Source: CBDCFV01 sp965216425 (GTDB lineage Bacteria > Chloroflexota > Dehalococcoidia > Lucifugimonadales > UBA3495). Taken from it: a stretch of 64,000 nt of DNA. This document shows positions 52,656 to 62,312 of the stretch, piece by piece. The position numbers and the translations under genes are program-made. Position 1 is the first letter of the stretch, and each line of letters opens with the position of its first letter. The stretch lies in the NCBI GenBank assembly GCA_965216425.1, contig CBDCFV010000005.1, positions 124,001-188,000 on the forward strand. The letters run 5' to 3'. The notes under the pieces were generated by a model. That model was not told the DNA's origin, ran no database searches, and saw only the letters and a program-made list of their open reading frames with translations.

Positions 52656-53960
52656 CTAGAGGACGAGGAGGGGGCGCAGTTCGAGGAAGATTCCTCCGGT
52701 GATTTCGATATCTGGTCCTACGAGGAAGAGATGCAAGTCTACGCCTTGTCCGAGGACCGGCTCGTCTTAGCAACCACTGAGGATGCGCTGGACGAAGTCC
52801 TTGACCTGATCTCAGGCAAGGACAGAAAGTCTTCCTCCAGGTAACGGTAGATGGCAGCCTCCAGTTCACCGCTGTGGTTGCGCAAGGAGGCAGCGTGGTT
52901 CAGCAAGGAGCGGGGCCGCGGTCCGGATCAGCACCGTCTTGTGGGTGGCGTAGTTGTCCGCAATCAGGTGCACGTCACCTCGGACTCGATGGCATCGAGG
53001 AACTTGCGGAACTCCACGGCCCGGTGGCGGCGGTGGCACTGGCCAATCACCTTGCCGGTCCTGGCGTCCAAAGCGCGAAGAGGGACGTGGTGCCGTGGCG
53101 CACGTAACATGGGTGCGCCGCTCCACCTGGCCCGGGCGCAGGGGCAACAGCGGCCTGGTGCGGTCCAGATCTGGGACTTCTCGTCCACGCACAAGACCAA
53201 CGCCCGGTCCGTGGATCAAGGTAGAGGCCCACAATGTCCCGCACCTTTTCGATGAAGAAGGGGTCCGCCGACAGCTTGAAGGTTTCGGTGCGGTGAGGTT
53301 GCAGTGCGAAGGCGCGCCAGATGCGGCTGACCGTGGTGTGGCTCAGACCGGAACGCTGGGCCATGGACCGGCTCCAGTGCGTGGCGTCCTTGGGTGTGGA
53401 CTCCAGCGTCAGTAATCACCCGTTCCACGTCTTCATCAGTAACCGCTCGCGGTCGGCCGCTGCGGGGCTCGTCCGACAGGCCGTCCAATCGCCGTTCCAA
53501 GAACCGGGAACGCCACTTCCCCACCGTTTCGTCGGACACCTCCAAGTCGGCAGCCACTGCGATGTTGCTGCGGCCTTCGGCGCAGGCCAGAATCATTCTG
53601 GCCCGCAGCGCCAGGCCCTGCGTCGTCTTGGGGCGACGAACCCACCGTTCCAGCGTTTCCCTTTCGGTGTCGTCCAATATCAGCGGCGGCATTGGCCTTC
53701 CGATCGCCATGATCATCCCTCTCCTTCGGTGATCGAAAGAATACCTCATTGCGAACACTATTACTACTAACTTCAGTTACACCACACTAGAGGACGAGGA
53801 GGGGGCGCAGTTCGAGGAAGATTCCTCCGGTGATTTCAATCTGGTCCTACGAGGAAGAGATGCAAGTCTACGCCTTGTCCGAGGACCGGCTCGTCTTAGC
53901 AACCACTGAGGATGCGCTGGACGAAGTCCTTGACCTGATCTCAGGCAAGGACAGAAAGTC
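52656..53960 (+). repeat. 175-bp direct duplication around the truncated IS630
   Basis: 52656-52831 and 53787-53960 are the same host sequence starting at CTAG and ending GACAGAAAGTC, identical except for two missing bases (TTCGATATC versus TTCAATC). Both copies begin exactly at the IS1182 target CTAG. Confidence 0.85.
52832..53786 (-). pseudogene. IS630-family transposase, truncated and multiply frameshifted
   Basis: From about 53720 downward: PLILDDTERETLERWVRRPK, ARMILACAEGRSNIAVAADL, WRSRFLERRLDGLSDEPRSG RPR, then in other frames SGLSHTTVSRIWRAFALQPH, LVLCVDEKSQIW (first DDE Asp-Glu region), LDARTGKVIGQCHRRHRAVE F and VHLIADNYATHKT (second Asp). The end with the last Glu is missing. It belongs to a different IS630 branch from copies A-C. 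It separates two copies of a 175-bp host segment. Confidence 0.75.
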
Positions 53961-55082
53961 CCTGGCGGAAACCACCGGTTTCAAGGAGGCGCGTGGAGCA
54001 ATGCAGGACGGCCGGGTCCTGTCTCTCTACGTAAACACAGAGGACCTGCTGAACGTCGTTTCTGACGTATCCGCGATTGACGTAATGCCCAGGGCAGGAA
54101 AGGACGGCATCTTGAGAGTCCCTAAATGGGGCGCCGCTTCTGCCCGCTTCTTAGATCGGGGCCTGGCGATGGAGATAGTCGTTCTCAACAATTCAGAGTT
54201 CGCTGCCACAATTGACAAGATCGACACCCCGGCCAAGGTTCTCCCTGAAGACACTCTGGGATTTTTTGGCGCGTCATTTGACCCAGGGCCGAACTTGAAG
54301 ACTACACCCTCAAAGACCTTGGGTTCCCCAGTGACTTCGAACATGTACTCGACGAGATGGAACTCGACACAAGCAGCAGAGACCCGCGGCGAGAGTTGAG
54401 CCTGGAGTCCACCTTCGACGAAATACTGGACATCGGCATCGACATCGTTGAGGAACTCACGAATATCAACCTGGAGCAGGACTTCTTCGACTACTTGAGA
54501 GGGCAGGCAATAATAAGTGTGCAGGACTTCGACTTTGAACGAGCAGAGGACATAGAGAATTACACCGTAGACGTTGCAGCAATGTTGTCCTACGATCCCA
54601 ATAACAAAGAAGAGTTGACGGATACTATGGACGACGTTACCGGCTTCATTGAATCCTCCGGTTTGGTCACGAGCGATGGGGAGGACGTCGGCGCGGAAGA
54701 AGATGCTACAATCTTTAACCTTGAGGAGCCGATGGGAGACACAGCCTACTCTCCCGGGTACGTGCTCCACGATGGCTACCTGATCATCGGATCCACCCAA
54801 AACGCGTTAGAATCCATAGCGGATGTGCAAAACGGCGACAGCGAAGCCCTGGCGGGCGCCCCGGAGTACCGGCGAATACGAGACCATCTGCCAGATACGC
54901 TACAGGCCTTGATGTTCATCGACTTGCAACGCATCATCTCCCAACTGAATCCGGACCAACTGGGTATGGACCGGCAAGAGTTTGAGATACTTGAAGAAGG
55001 GTTCAGCGCTATCGCGGCTGGTTCCAACACCGACGCCAAATACTCCCGGTCGCTCTTCGTGCTGACCCTGTTCCCGGAATAG

Positions 55083-56094
55083 GGGCCAGTACCCCAAATT
55101 CCATTGGCGGTGGCCTGTTGCGGCCATCATAGTTCACCGCTGAGAGAGTGTACAAAAGATGATCGCGCCCGTTGATATTGATTGGGTATTGCGTGCAATC
55201 AGAAGACGCAACAGCGGATTCCTGCTTTCGCGGGTCGGACAGGGTGGTGTGGCCAGGGTCGACACCGGTTCAGCGGTCGAGTCTTTGGACACCGGGCCGC
55301 AACCGGCAGACACAATGCTTGGAAAAAGAACTACGCCTGTAGCTGTGCCCTGGAAATGAAATCGTCCAAGCCCCGTACCATCACACCCCTCGAGGCTGCG
55401 GTCGTGCGTGTGAGACCCCACTGCCGTTGATACTAACACCCAACCGGGAGCAACCCAGCCAATCACGGAGCGGGTGTGCGTCACATTTTTGCCGAGCTTG
55501 TAACGTTAGGGGCGGGACGAGGCATTGGACAGGGGTTGCAAGCTCTGCGTACCCCTCACCCGCTTGGTATGGGTTGGGATTTTTATGGTCTATTTCATTG
55601 CCCTGATTGCGGCCTTCCCCGTCTAGTCACGTACCCACCAAGAAAAATAGTTACCCAAATCACCCAAATCACAGTTCAAGACAACCACATCCACTGACAC
55701 TTGCCCCTTTCCAACTCCGGCAACGCTCCCTTACCATAGATACCAACCCCACATCGGTCCCCACTGGTCCGCCTGCCGGGCCGGAACCCCGTAACTGCAG
55801 GAGTGGCACACAATGAGACAAAATAGCGCCAACAGCGACCAGGAATCTCCAAAAGACACAAATCAACGCGAAAATGTCTCAGCTACCCCGAAAATTCGAC
55901 CCCGCCCCCAAAGTTGAATGGCACAAAATGACCCAAAATGTCACAGATTTTCGACATTCTACCCACAAGCTCCCTCCGCGGTCTCAGCACGCTTCGCGGT
56001 GATAAGAGGCGCAGCAAGCCAGCGCGACAACACGCCCCGGTAATGGTACGATCAACACCATCATCCAGTCATTCAGCAAACGGAGGCGACTGCC
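55083..56094. other. 1-kb gap without recognised gene
   Basis: A degenerate dRS3-like stretch occurs near 55212-55235 (GGATTCCTGCTTTCGCGGGT). A-rich runs with CCCAAATCACCCAAATCAC occur near 55653. No protein-like frame with a start was found. Confidence 0.4.
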
Positions 56095-56940
56095 ATGGAC
56101 ATCGGTATTTCAGCCAGGGCGTCCAGCAATTCCCTGGACCCCGCTCAGTTGGCCAAAAGGGCCGAAGACCTGGGCTTCGAGTCCTTCTGGCTCCCCGAAC
56201 ACCCCATACTTCCCGTTCACACTACCTCCCGCTATGGCGGAACTCCCGACGGTTCGATCCCCCCTTCGATGGGCGACATGGCCGACGCGTTGATGGGCTT
56301 GGCCAGGGCCTCTGCTGTTACCAGCACTATAAAGCTGGGCACCAGTATCAGCTTGGTGCCCGAGCATAATCCGATAATGCAGGCCAAGCAGATCGCTACC
56401 CTGGACCACTTCTCCGGCGGCAGGTTCCTGTTCGGCATCGGCGCAGGCTGGCTGAAGGAAGAGACCGAAATAATGGGCGGCAACTTCGAGCACCGCTGGG
56501 GTCAGACCCGCGAAGCCATACTAGCCATGAAGGAACTCTGGACCAAGGACGAAGCCGAGTTCCACGGCCGCTACTACGACTTCCCGGTGGTCATATGCTC
56601 TCCCAAGCCGGCACACAAGCCCCACCCGCCTGTCTTCCTGGGCGGCTACGCCTCTAACGTGTTCAAGCGCGTCGTGGCCTGGGGCGATGGTTGGATGCCG
56701 GTTCGGGTTACCGAAGAGCAGGTGAAAGCTGGCCGGGCCAGCCTGGACGAACTGGCGGAAGCCGCCGGTCGCGACCCTGATTCCATCCAGTTGATAGTCT
56801 GCAACATCAATCCTGACAAGGACCTCGTCCGCCGTTATGAGGACGCCGGGGCCACCAGGGTTACCATCCCCCTACCCTTGGACTCGGGCGAAGGGTCTCT
56901 CTCGGAAATGGACCGCATCGCCGAGCAGGTCTTCGGCTAG
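56095..56940 (+). CDS. LLM-class F420-dependent oxidoreductase
   Basis: The 281-residue protein is a full luciferase-like barrel: MDIGISARASSNSLDPAQLA, LGFESFWLPEHPILPV, KLGTSISLVPEHNPIMQAKQ, GGRFLFGIGAGWLKEETEIM, and RVVAWGDGWMPVRVTEE. The GIGAGW motif and PEHP are typical of F420-binding members. It is followed by a small gene on the same strand. Confidence 0.9.
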   Translation: MDIGISARASSNSLDPAQLAKRAEDLGFESFWLPEHPILPVHTTSRYGGTPDGSIPPSMGDMADALMGLARASAVTSTIKLGTSISLVPEHNPIMQAKQIATLDHFSGGRFLFGIGAGWLKEETEIMGGNFEHRWGQTREAILAMKELWTKDEAEFHGRYYDFPVVICSPKPAHKPHPPVFLGGYASNVFKRVVAWGDGWMPVRVTEEQVKAGRASLDELAEAAGRDPDSIQLIVCNINPDKDLVRRYEDAGATRVTIPLPLDSGEGSLSEMDRIAEQVFG

Positions 56941-56955
56941 ACCACTGGGAAGGCC

Positions 56956-57246
56956 ATGCACACACCCGACTGGTCGTTTCTGCGCGGCAGGAACGACGGT
57001 GAACACTGGGCCAGCGTCCATGCCACGCTCCCGGAACTCGTGGCATGGGCCGATATATCCGACTTCGAGTACTACATGGGTATGATACCCTTCCCTTACG
57101 ATAACCCCGAGGCCGTCCGATGTTACGAGACGGCCAAGTCCGGCGCCCAATCCCAAGAGTTAGAATTCAGCCACCAGCACTACGTTTCCGGCTTCCTGGG
57201 CGCGGTCCACGACGAGTGCGTCAAGCGGCTGCACATGGGCGGTTGA
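56956..57246 (+). CDS. Conserved-looking hypothetical protein downstream of LLM gene
   Basis: The 96-residue protein starts 15 bases after the LLM gene with GGGAAGG upstream. It contains WSFLRGRNDGEHWASVHATL and YYMGMIPFPYDNPEAVRCYE. No domain is recognised. Tight spacing suggests co-transcription with the oxidoreductase. Confidence 0.6.
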   Translation: MHTPDWSFLRGRNDGEHWASVHATLPELVAWADISDFEYYMGMIPFPYDNPEAVRCYETAKSGAQSQELEFSHQHYVSGFLGAVHDECVKRLHMGG

Positions 57247-57260
57247 TCGGCCGCAGGCCG

Positions 57261-57737
57261 TCAGGCTTGAGTGGGACTCTCTGGCGCCGGCGGCCTCTCC
57301 AGCAATTCCAGCCAGTTGCCGTCGGGGTCCTGCATGTAACAGCCCTTACTGGCCATGGGGTATACCGCTCCGGGACGTATCGCCGGCGGGCTTACGAACC
57401 GGGCTCCCCGGCTTGAAAGCTCTGCGTAAAAGGCGTCCAGATCGTCCACTATGACACCCAGATGCGAAGCTCCCACTTGGTGCCGCTCCGGCATGGCCAC
57501 CACTGTCCCCGGAGGGTTGAGGTACTGGATAATCTCCACCGAATGCCGTAAGTCCCCCGTGCCAAGGTAGACAATGTGCAGCCGCGCGTCTGGATATCCC
57601 GCCAGTTCCGAGATGAACTCCCCTTCCAGAATCTGGTCTCGTTCTTCTTTGAGTCCCAGCAGGTCCCGATAGAAGGTCAGGGACCTTTCCATATCGCTTA
57701 CCACGAACCCGGTATGGTTCATCCATTCAACTTCCAT
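57261..57737 (-). CDS. VOC-family (glyoxalase/dioxygenase-like) protein
   Basis: The 158-residue protein has the paired beta-alpha-beta modules: WMNHTGFVVSDMERSLTFYR DLLGL, then ASHLGVIVDDLDAFYAELSS RGARF and CYMQDPDGNWLELLERP. Metal ligands are H8 (NHTGF), E~69 (HSVEII), H~92 (SHLGV) and E~142 (WLELLE). VOC enzymes isomerise, cleave or bind small molecules; the exact reaction is unknown. A GMC gene lies upstream on the same strand. Confidence 0.85.
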   Translation of the reverse strand: MEVEWMNHTGFVVSDMERSLTFYRDLLGLKEERDQILEGEFISELAGYPDARLHIVYLGTGDLRHSVEIIQYLNPPGTVVAMPERHQVGASHLGVIVDDLDAFYAELSSRGARFVSPPAIRPGAVYPMASKGCYMQDPDGNWLELLERPPAPESPTQA

Positions 57738-57767
57738 TGCTACTCTCCCTGTTTAGCCTCGTAGTCA

Positions 57768-59315
57768 TTACCTGCCTTCTTTGACCCAGTCCGCCACCCG
57801 CTCGGCGATGAGGACGGCGGTGCAGTTGGTGTTGGCGCGAATCACGTCCGGCATCACCGAAATGTCCGCCACCCGCAGTCCCTCGATGCCGTGCACCCTG
57901 CAGTACTGGTCCACCACCGCCATCGGGTCGGCGGCGTGCCCCATCCTGCAGGTCCCTGACGTGTGGTATTGGGTGCCGATGTTGTCCAACAGCCACGCAT
58001 CCAACGCCTCGTCTGAGGCCAGGTCGGCGTCATCGGGGGAAATCCTGCGTGTGATGAGACCCCGGAACGCCGGATGGTCGCCAAGGCGCACCGAGAGGCG
58101 CACCCCTTCTCGCATCCGCTGTAAGTCCCATGAGTCACTGAGATAGCGGAACTCCATCACCGGAGGATCGTCGGGGTTGCTGGACCGCAGCCTCAACTCC
58201 CCGGCGCTGAGGGCGTTCTGGACACTGGAGTAAATGGTGATGCACTTGCCTCCAATATCCAGCGGCAGCCCCTCCGGCACATGTGCCGGGTCCAGCGAAA
58301 GTACGCCTACGTGCATGTCGTCCCGGGTGGCAGACCCTTCGGTGGTGTAGCGGAGCAACGTCTGAATCATCGCCTCCGTGTCGTCCGGCAACTCACCTTG
58401 GTACTCGTAAAGGGCCATCGCCATAGGATGATCGCGCAGGTTATGGCCCACGCCGGGCAACTCGTGGACAACGTTGATACCGACGTCTGCCAAGGCTGCG
58501 GCAGGCCCCACGCCGGAGAGCATCAGCAACTGGGGCGAGGCTATGCCGCCGGAACTGAGAATGATCTCCTTCCCTTCCACTGTCATCCTTTCCCCGCCGC
58601 TCTCGACCTCCACCCCAATCGCCCGCGCACCGTCGAACAGTATCCGCCTGGCGGGCGCGTTGGCGCGAATGGTAAGGTTCAGCCTGTGCCTCGCCTCGGA
58701 CAAGTAGGCCAGGGACATGCTCATCCGGACACCGTCCCTGTGATTCAAGGGCACGGGACCTATGCCGGTTGCATCGGGGCTGTTCTCATCCAGTGACTCC
58801 GGGAACCCCTCGGCCAAGCAGGCCTCATAGAAGGCTTGGGCAAACGGGACCATGTCCGGCCTGCGGTATCGCCGCACCGGGATCGGCCCGTCGGAACCGT
58901 GAAAGTCGCCCCGAAAGTCCTGGTCGCTCTCCATCTTCCGGAAGTACGGCAGCATCTTGGCAAAGCCCCATTCATCGTTGCCTTGGTCCGCCCAGCCGTC
59001 GTAGTCCTCGGGTATCCCCCGCAGAAACACTTGGCCGTTCACTGCGCCTGAGCCGCCCACCACCTTCCCTCGCGGAATAGGTATGGCAGCGGACTGCCGC
59101 TCGGTAATGTTGCCCAAGTACTCCCAACTGTGTGGCCCGAAGGCGGATCTCAGGAGGTTGTTGCCCCGCTTCAGTTCATCGGGCAGCAGATCAAGGTCCG
59201 GGTAGTCCGGCCCCGCCTCCAGCAACAGCACGGAACGGGCGGGGTCCTCCGAAAGCCGCGCCGCAAGTACGCTGCCAGCCGACCCGGCTCCGATCACAAT
59301 TACATCGTAGATCAT
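57768..59315 (-). CDS. GMC-family FAD-dependent oxidoreductase
   Basis: The 515-residue protein has the N-terminal FAD site DVIVIGAGSAGSVLAARLSE, the GMC signature GKVVGGSGAVNGQVFLRG, and ILSSGGIASPQLLMLSGVGP (GMC signature 2). At the C-terminus are GTQYHTSGTCRMG (catalytic His) and ANTNCTAVLIAERVADW. Members oxidise alcohols such as choline, glucose or long-chain alcohols. GAGGTAGAAG precedes the ATG. A related partial gene is at the right edge. Confidence 0.95.
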   Translation of the reverse strand: MIYDVIVIGAGSAGSVLAARLSEDPARSVLLLEAGPDYPDLDLLPDELKRGNNLLRSAFGPHSWEYLGNITERQSAAIPIPRGKVVGGSGAVNGQVFLRGIPEDYDGWADQGNDEWGFAKMLPYFRKMESDQDFRGDFHGSDGPIPVRRYRRPDMVPFAQAFYEACLAEGFPESLDENSPDATGIGPVPLNHRDGVRMSMSLAYLSEARHRLNLTIRANAPARRILFDGARAIGVEVESGGERMTVEGKEIILSSGGIASPQLLMLSGVGPAAALADVGINVVHELPGVGHNLRDHPMAMALYEYQGELPDDTEAMIQTLLRYTTEGSATRDDMHVGVLSLDPAHVPEGLPLDIGGKCITIYSSVQNALSAGELRLRSSNPDDPPVMEFRYLSDSWDLQRMREGVRLSVRLGDHPAFRGLITRRISPDDADLASDEALDAWLLDNIGTQYHTSGTCRMGHAADPMAVVDQYCRVHGIEGLRVADISVMPDVIRANTNCTAVLIAERVADWVKEGR

Positions 59316-59417
59316 CTTCTACCTCCAAGTCAGTCCCTGTGCAAAGTCACGGGAGACAATTCGACAGTTCACCCCCCATCTTCACGGGCCAGCCGTCATT
59401 CCCGCACCCCAACCGTC

Positions 59418-59506
59418 ATTCCCGCGCAGGCGGGAATCCAGAGCCATTCGCTGACAGTTGCGTGTCTTTATCACGGCGTGTATGGATTCCGGCTTTCGCG
59501 GGAATA
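59418..59506. repeat. Inverted pair of dRS3-like repeats
   Basis: ATTCCCGCGCAGGCGGGAAT (59418-59437) and an inverted variant at 59487-59506 enclose ~50 bp, giving a larger inverted-repeat structure. A partial copy precedes it at 59397. Confidence 0.65.
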
Positions 59507-59616
59507 ACGGGTTGGAGCGAGATTTCGTTATGGGAAAAGACTTTGCACAGGACTTGACCTTCAAGCGCCTTGAATGACGGTATTGTACGCGGCGCGGTAT
59601 CAGGAAACGAGTGCCG

Positions 59617-60969
59617 TCAGTCCAAGTTCCGCACTCTGCCCAATAGGATGAAGTACGCTATGCTGAGGACCAACCCCACGACGCCCACCGCGGCAATCGC
59701 CGTAGTTACCGAGGTGACCCCTGCGAACCACCCTATGAGCAGGCTGGTGAACACCACGAATCCCATGAAGTAGTTTTGAAGCCCGATGATCCGGCTGCGC
59801 AGCCTGTCCGGCGCGAGCAATTGCACCAGGGTGCCGCTCGCCGTGCGGTTGGCGTTCAGACCTGCGGAAAACAACGCGCACAGGAAGAGAGCCACCAGCA
59901 GCCAAGGCATGTAAGCGAACATGATCGTCGCGATGGCAGCCGCCACGACGGAACCTAGTGCCAACCTGCCTTTCCTGAAAACAAACCCCACCGTGGCGAT
60001 GGTCATGGCCGACGCCAAGGCGCCGAACCCGCTGGCGGCCAGCAAATACCCGCCAACGTCCGCGCCCTGGTGAAGCACGTCGGCGGTGAACAGGGGCAGC
60101 ATAAACAAGACCGGGTGGATCACCACGTTGGCTACCATTCCCAGCAACATAATCTGGAAGATGGCAGGCTCGTCTCGCCATACGTATCGGATGCCTTCCA
60201 CCAAGTCGCTGAGGGGCGATATCCTCTTGGACGGGCGCGTGGTTGGGGTTGCAGGGCGCGCTTGGGCCTGATAGGGCGTTTTCATCGGGATAAAAGCCAA
60301 TACCACTCCAAGGTAAAGGGCCGCCTCCACCACGAAGTTCCAAGTGAACCCCAAGCTTGCGATCACGATTCCGCCGAAGAAAGGCCCGATCATGCGGGTC
60401 CCGGCGATGGTGAAGGTGTTGGTGGCGTAGGCGTGGCCTATGGCGTCCCGCGGGACCGTGTTGGCGATAAGGGCCTGCCGGGTCGGTTGCACAATGGCCA
60501 GCCCCACACCGCTGAGCAGTACGTATAGATAAGCATGGGATACTTGGACCAGCCCCGATTCCACCAGCAGGGCGAAGGCGGCGGCCAGGACCGCCATGCC
60601 GGCATTGGTGGTCATAATTAATTTACGACGGTTAAGCCGGTCTCCCAGGACCCCACCCCAAGGAGTAACCAGAAGTACTGGCAGGGTTACCATGCCGCCT
60701 ACCGTCACCACTTGGACTGCGGAACTGGCCGAACCCACGGAGAGGTCACGTACCAGCCAGCCAATGGATAGAAGTTGGAACCACTGGGCGCTGTTGGCGA
60801 AGAAGTTGCCGGTCCAAAGCATCCGGTAGTCGGGGTACTGGATCAGGGAGTCCAAGGTATGAATACGGGGCAACCGTGAGCCGATAACCAAGCGGTTGCC
60901 CGAAGGGATTATGACGATGGTCAGAAGGAAGAACCCGAAGACCAGGATAGCCAAGCCCGTCATTACCAT
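59617..60969 (-). CDS. MFS transporter, EntS-like
   Basis: The 450-residue protein has about 11-12 hydrophobic helices, the A-motif-like GGVLGDRLNRRKLI between helices 2 and 3, and YRMLWTGNFFANSAQWFQLL at the start as in the MFS_3/enterobactin exporter group. Such proteins export small molecules across the inner membrane. The first ~45 residues form an extra helix. The start may be the ATG at 60969 or 60963. Confidence 0.9.
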   Translation of the reverse strand: MVMTGLAILVFGFFLLTIVIIPSGNRLVIGSRLPRIHTLDSLIQYPDYRMLWTGNFFANSAQWFQLLSIGWLVRDLSVGSASSAVQVVTVGGMVTLPVLLVTPWGGVLGDRLNRRKLIMTTNAGMAVLAAAFALLVESGLVQVSHAYLYVLLSGVGLAIVQPTRQALIANTVPRDAIGHAYATNTFTIAGTRMIGPFFGGIVIASLGFTWNFVVEAALYLGVVLAFIPMKTPYQAQARPATPTTRPSKRISPLSDLVEGIRYVWRDEPAIFQIMLLGMVANVVIHPVLFMLPLFTADVLHQGADVGGYLLAASGFGALASAMTIATVGFVFRKGRLALGSVVAAAIATIMFAYMPWLLVALFLCALFSAGLNANRTASGTLVQLLAPDRLRSRIIGLQNYFMGFVVFTSLLIGWFAGVTSVTTAIAAVGVVGLVLSIAYFILLGRVRNLD

Positions 60970-61086
60970 ATCGGGAACGACCCTTGAGCAGCCAACACCG
61001 GGGATCTGCTATCGGTAATGTAGATGTGCGGCACTGGGCGACATCAACAGGACGTAGTGGTCTCCCCGCCTGTCATCACAGCGGGA

Positions 61087-61139
61087 ACGTCTTGAGTGGA
61101 ACTCCAAGGTTTTACCTTGGATCAAGTCCATCAAGACGT
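61087..61139. repeat. 53-bp imperfect hairpin
   Basis: ACGTCTTGA...CCAAGGT and ACCTTGG...TCAAGACGT pair across a 3-base loop with few mismatches. It lies between the MFS gene and the hydrolase gene and could be a terminator for the hydrolase or a small MITE. Confidence 0.5.
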
Positions 61140-61195
61140 CCGAACAGGGCTGAGCGGGCTGGTCAAGAAAGCGAGACTGCGTTATTGCCGACAGG

Positions 61196-62053
61196 CTACT
61201 CCCCCAGGAATTCTTTGACTACCCGGATGAACTCATCCGGCCGCTCCAAGTGAGGCAAGTGACCGGAGTCCAGTTGCACCAGTTCGCAGTTGGGAATGGC
61301 GTCCCGGGTCTTGGCCGCTATCTCAGGCCCCATCAGGTCGCTACGCAGGCAATGTATCAGCCGGGTAGGACATTGGATTCTATTCAGCACATCGTAGACG
61401 GGAGGTGTAACCGGCCGCTCGCGGGGGGCCAACGGATTGGCCAAAGAGGAGACCCATTGCTCATTTACCAGTTGCTGGAAGCCGGTCTTGACTACTATGT
61501 CCATCGCTTCCCGGCTTATCCTGGCAAATCGGTCGAACTGTCTGAGCCAGGTTTCTATCTCCTCAGTCGAGTTATACACTTCCGGTCGGTTCGACATCGG
61601 GTCGCCCGACGGCGAACCGGTGCTATCTCCGCCTATGTCTACCAGTATCATCCGCTCCACTTGGTCCGGGTACATGGTGGCGTAGGTCATTCCGATCTTC
61701 CCGCCCATCGATTGCCCAACGTAAGTGAGCTTCTCCATGCCCAGGGCCATAGTGAGTTCGTGGAAGTCTTGCACGTAATCTTCGGTCGTGTAGCTGCCCG
61801 TTGGAGAGTAGTCGCTCTTAGCCCTGCCCCGCGCGGTCACCGCCACGATGTGGTAGTCGGCTTGAAAAGCGGGCGCAACCAAGTCCCAGTAGATGGCGTT
61901 AGCCACTGCTCCGTGGGCCAGGAACATGTGCGGGGAATCGGGATTGCCCCAGTCGGTGTAGTGAATGTTGAGTCCGTTGACCTTCATTCGATGTTCGGTG
62001 TAACGCTTCTCTATGACTTGCACAGCAATCCTCACGGCCTGACTGAGATTCAT
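61196..62053 (-). CDS. Alpha/beta hydrolase
   Basis: The product from ATG 62053 has 285 residues; longer (62128) and shorter (61987) starts exist. Motifs: MFLAHGAVANAIYWDLVAPA (oxyanion loop), VTARGRAKSD, LTYVGQSMGGKIGMTYATMY with nucleophile Ser, and LDSGHLPHLERPDEF with the catalytic His. This is the general fold of esterases and C-C bond hydrolases. Substrate unknown. Confidence 0.85.
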   Translation of the reverse strand: MNLSQAVRIAVQVIEKRYTEHRMKVNGLNIHYTDWGNPDSPHMFLAHGAVANAIYWDLVAPAFQADYHIVAVTARGRAKSDYSPTGSYTTEDYVQDFHELTMALGMEKLTYVGQSMGGKIGMTYATMYPDQVERMILVDIGGDSTGSPSGDPMSNRPEVYNSTEEIETWLRQFDRFARISREAMDIVVKTGFQQLVNEQWVSSLANPLAPRERPVTPPVYDVLNRIQCPTRLIHCLRSDLMGPEIAAKTRDAIPNCELVQLDSGHLPHLERPDEFIRVVKEFLGE

Positions 62054-62164
62054 TGGCAGCGGCCCTCGTCTTGGCCGCCCGTGGATGAAGTCGAAAGTAG
62101 TGTAGGAGTAATCCGTTACCCCTGTCAAACAACTCCTGCGTTACGGCAGGGCCTTTTCATTATC

Positions 62165-62264
62165 TCGTCTTTCCCGCGCAGGCGGGAATCCATATGGTCC
62201 TGCCACGAGAAGGTTGCCATAGGCCACGGTCATATAGATTCCCGCTTCCGCGGGAAAGACGAGA
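62165..62264. repeat. Inverted pair of TTTCCCGCG-type repeats
   Basis: GTCTTTCCCGCGCAGGCGGG plus AATCCATATG at 62167-62196 is mirrored at 62228-62264. The pair encloses about 35 bp. Confidence 0.65.
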
Positions 62265-62312
62265 CCCATTTAACCCAATCCGGAAAATGAAAAGGCCCTG
62301 TGCTTTACGGTT

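Larger units (their letters stand above)
50676..55082 (+). pseudogene. DUF3352-like membrane-anchored protein, broken by IS1182, IS630, a duplication and frameshifts
   Basis: Segments are 50676-51093, 52656-52831, 53787-54310 and 54310-55082. The N-terminus has a membrane helix (ILKWTIIGSAVVLALIIIAG-like, residues 4-27) and PESTAKYFPEDVLTYGWMTL, the DUF3352 hallmark (PAxTxxYxxL). Removing IS1182 (51094-52655) and one CTAG rejoins ...DGATDFLEDEEGAQFEE... in frame. A second copy of the next 174-176 bases follows the truncated IS630, with a 2-base loss near 53838. Another one-base change near 54307 leads to the last frame (LGFPSDFEHVLDEMELDTSS ... LFVLTLFPE). The intact protein would be ~560 residues, extracytoplasmic, of unknown function. 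Confidence 0.7.

Noticed and set aside
52612..53234. Plus-strand frames such as 52851-53255 and 53321-53770
   Set aside because: They are antisense to the decayed IS630 transposase, whose motifs are clear on the minus strand.
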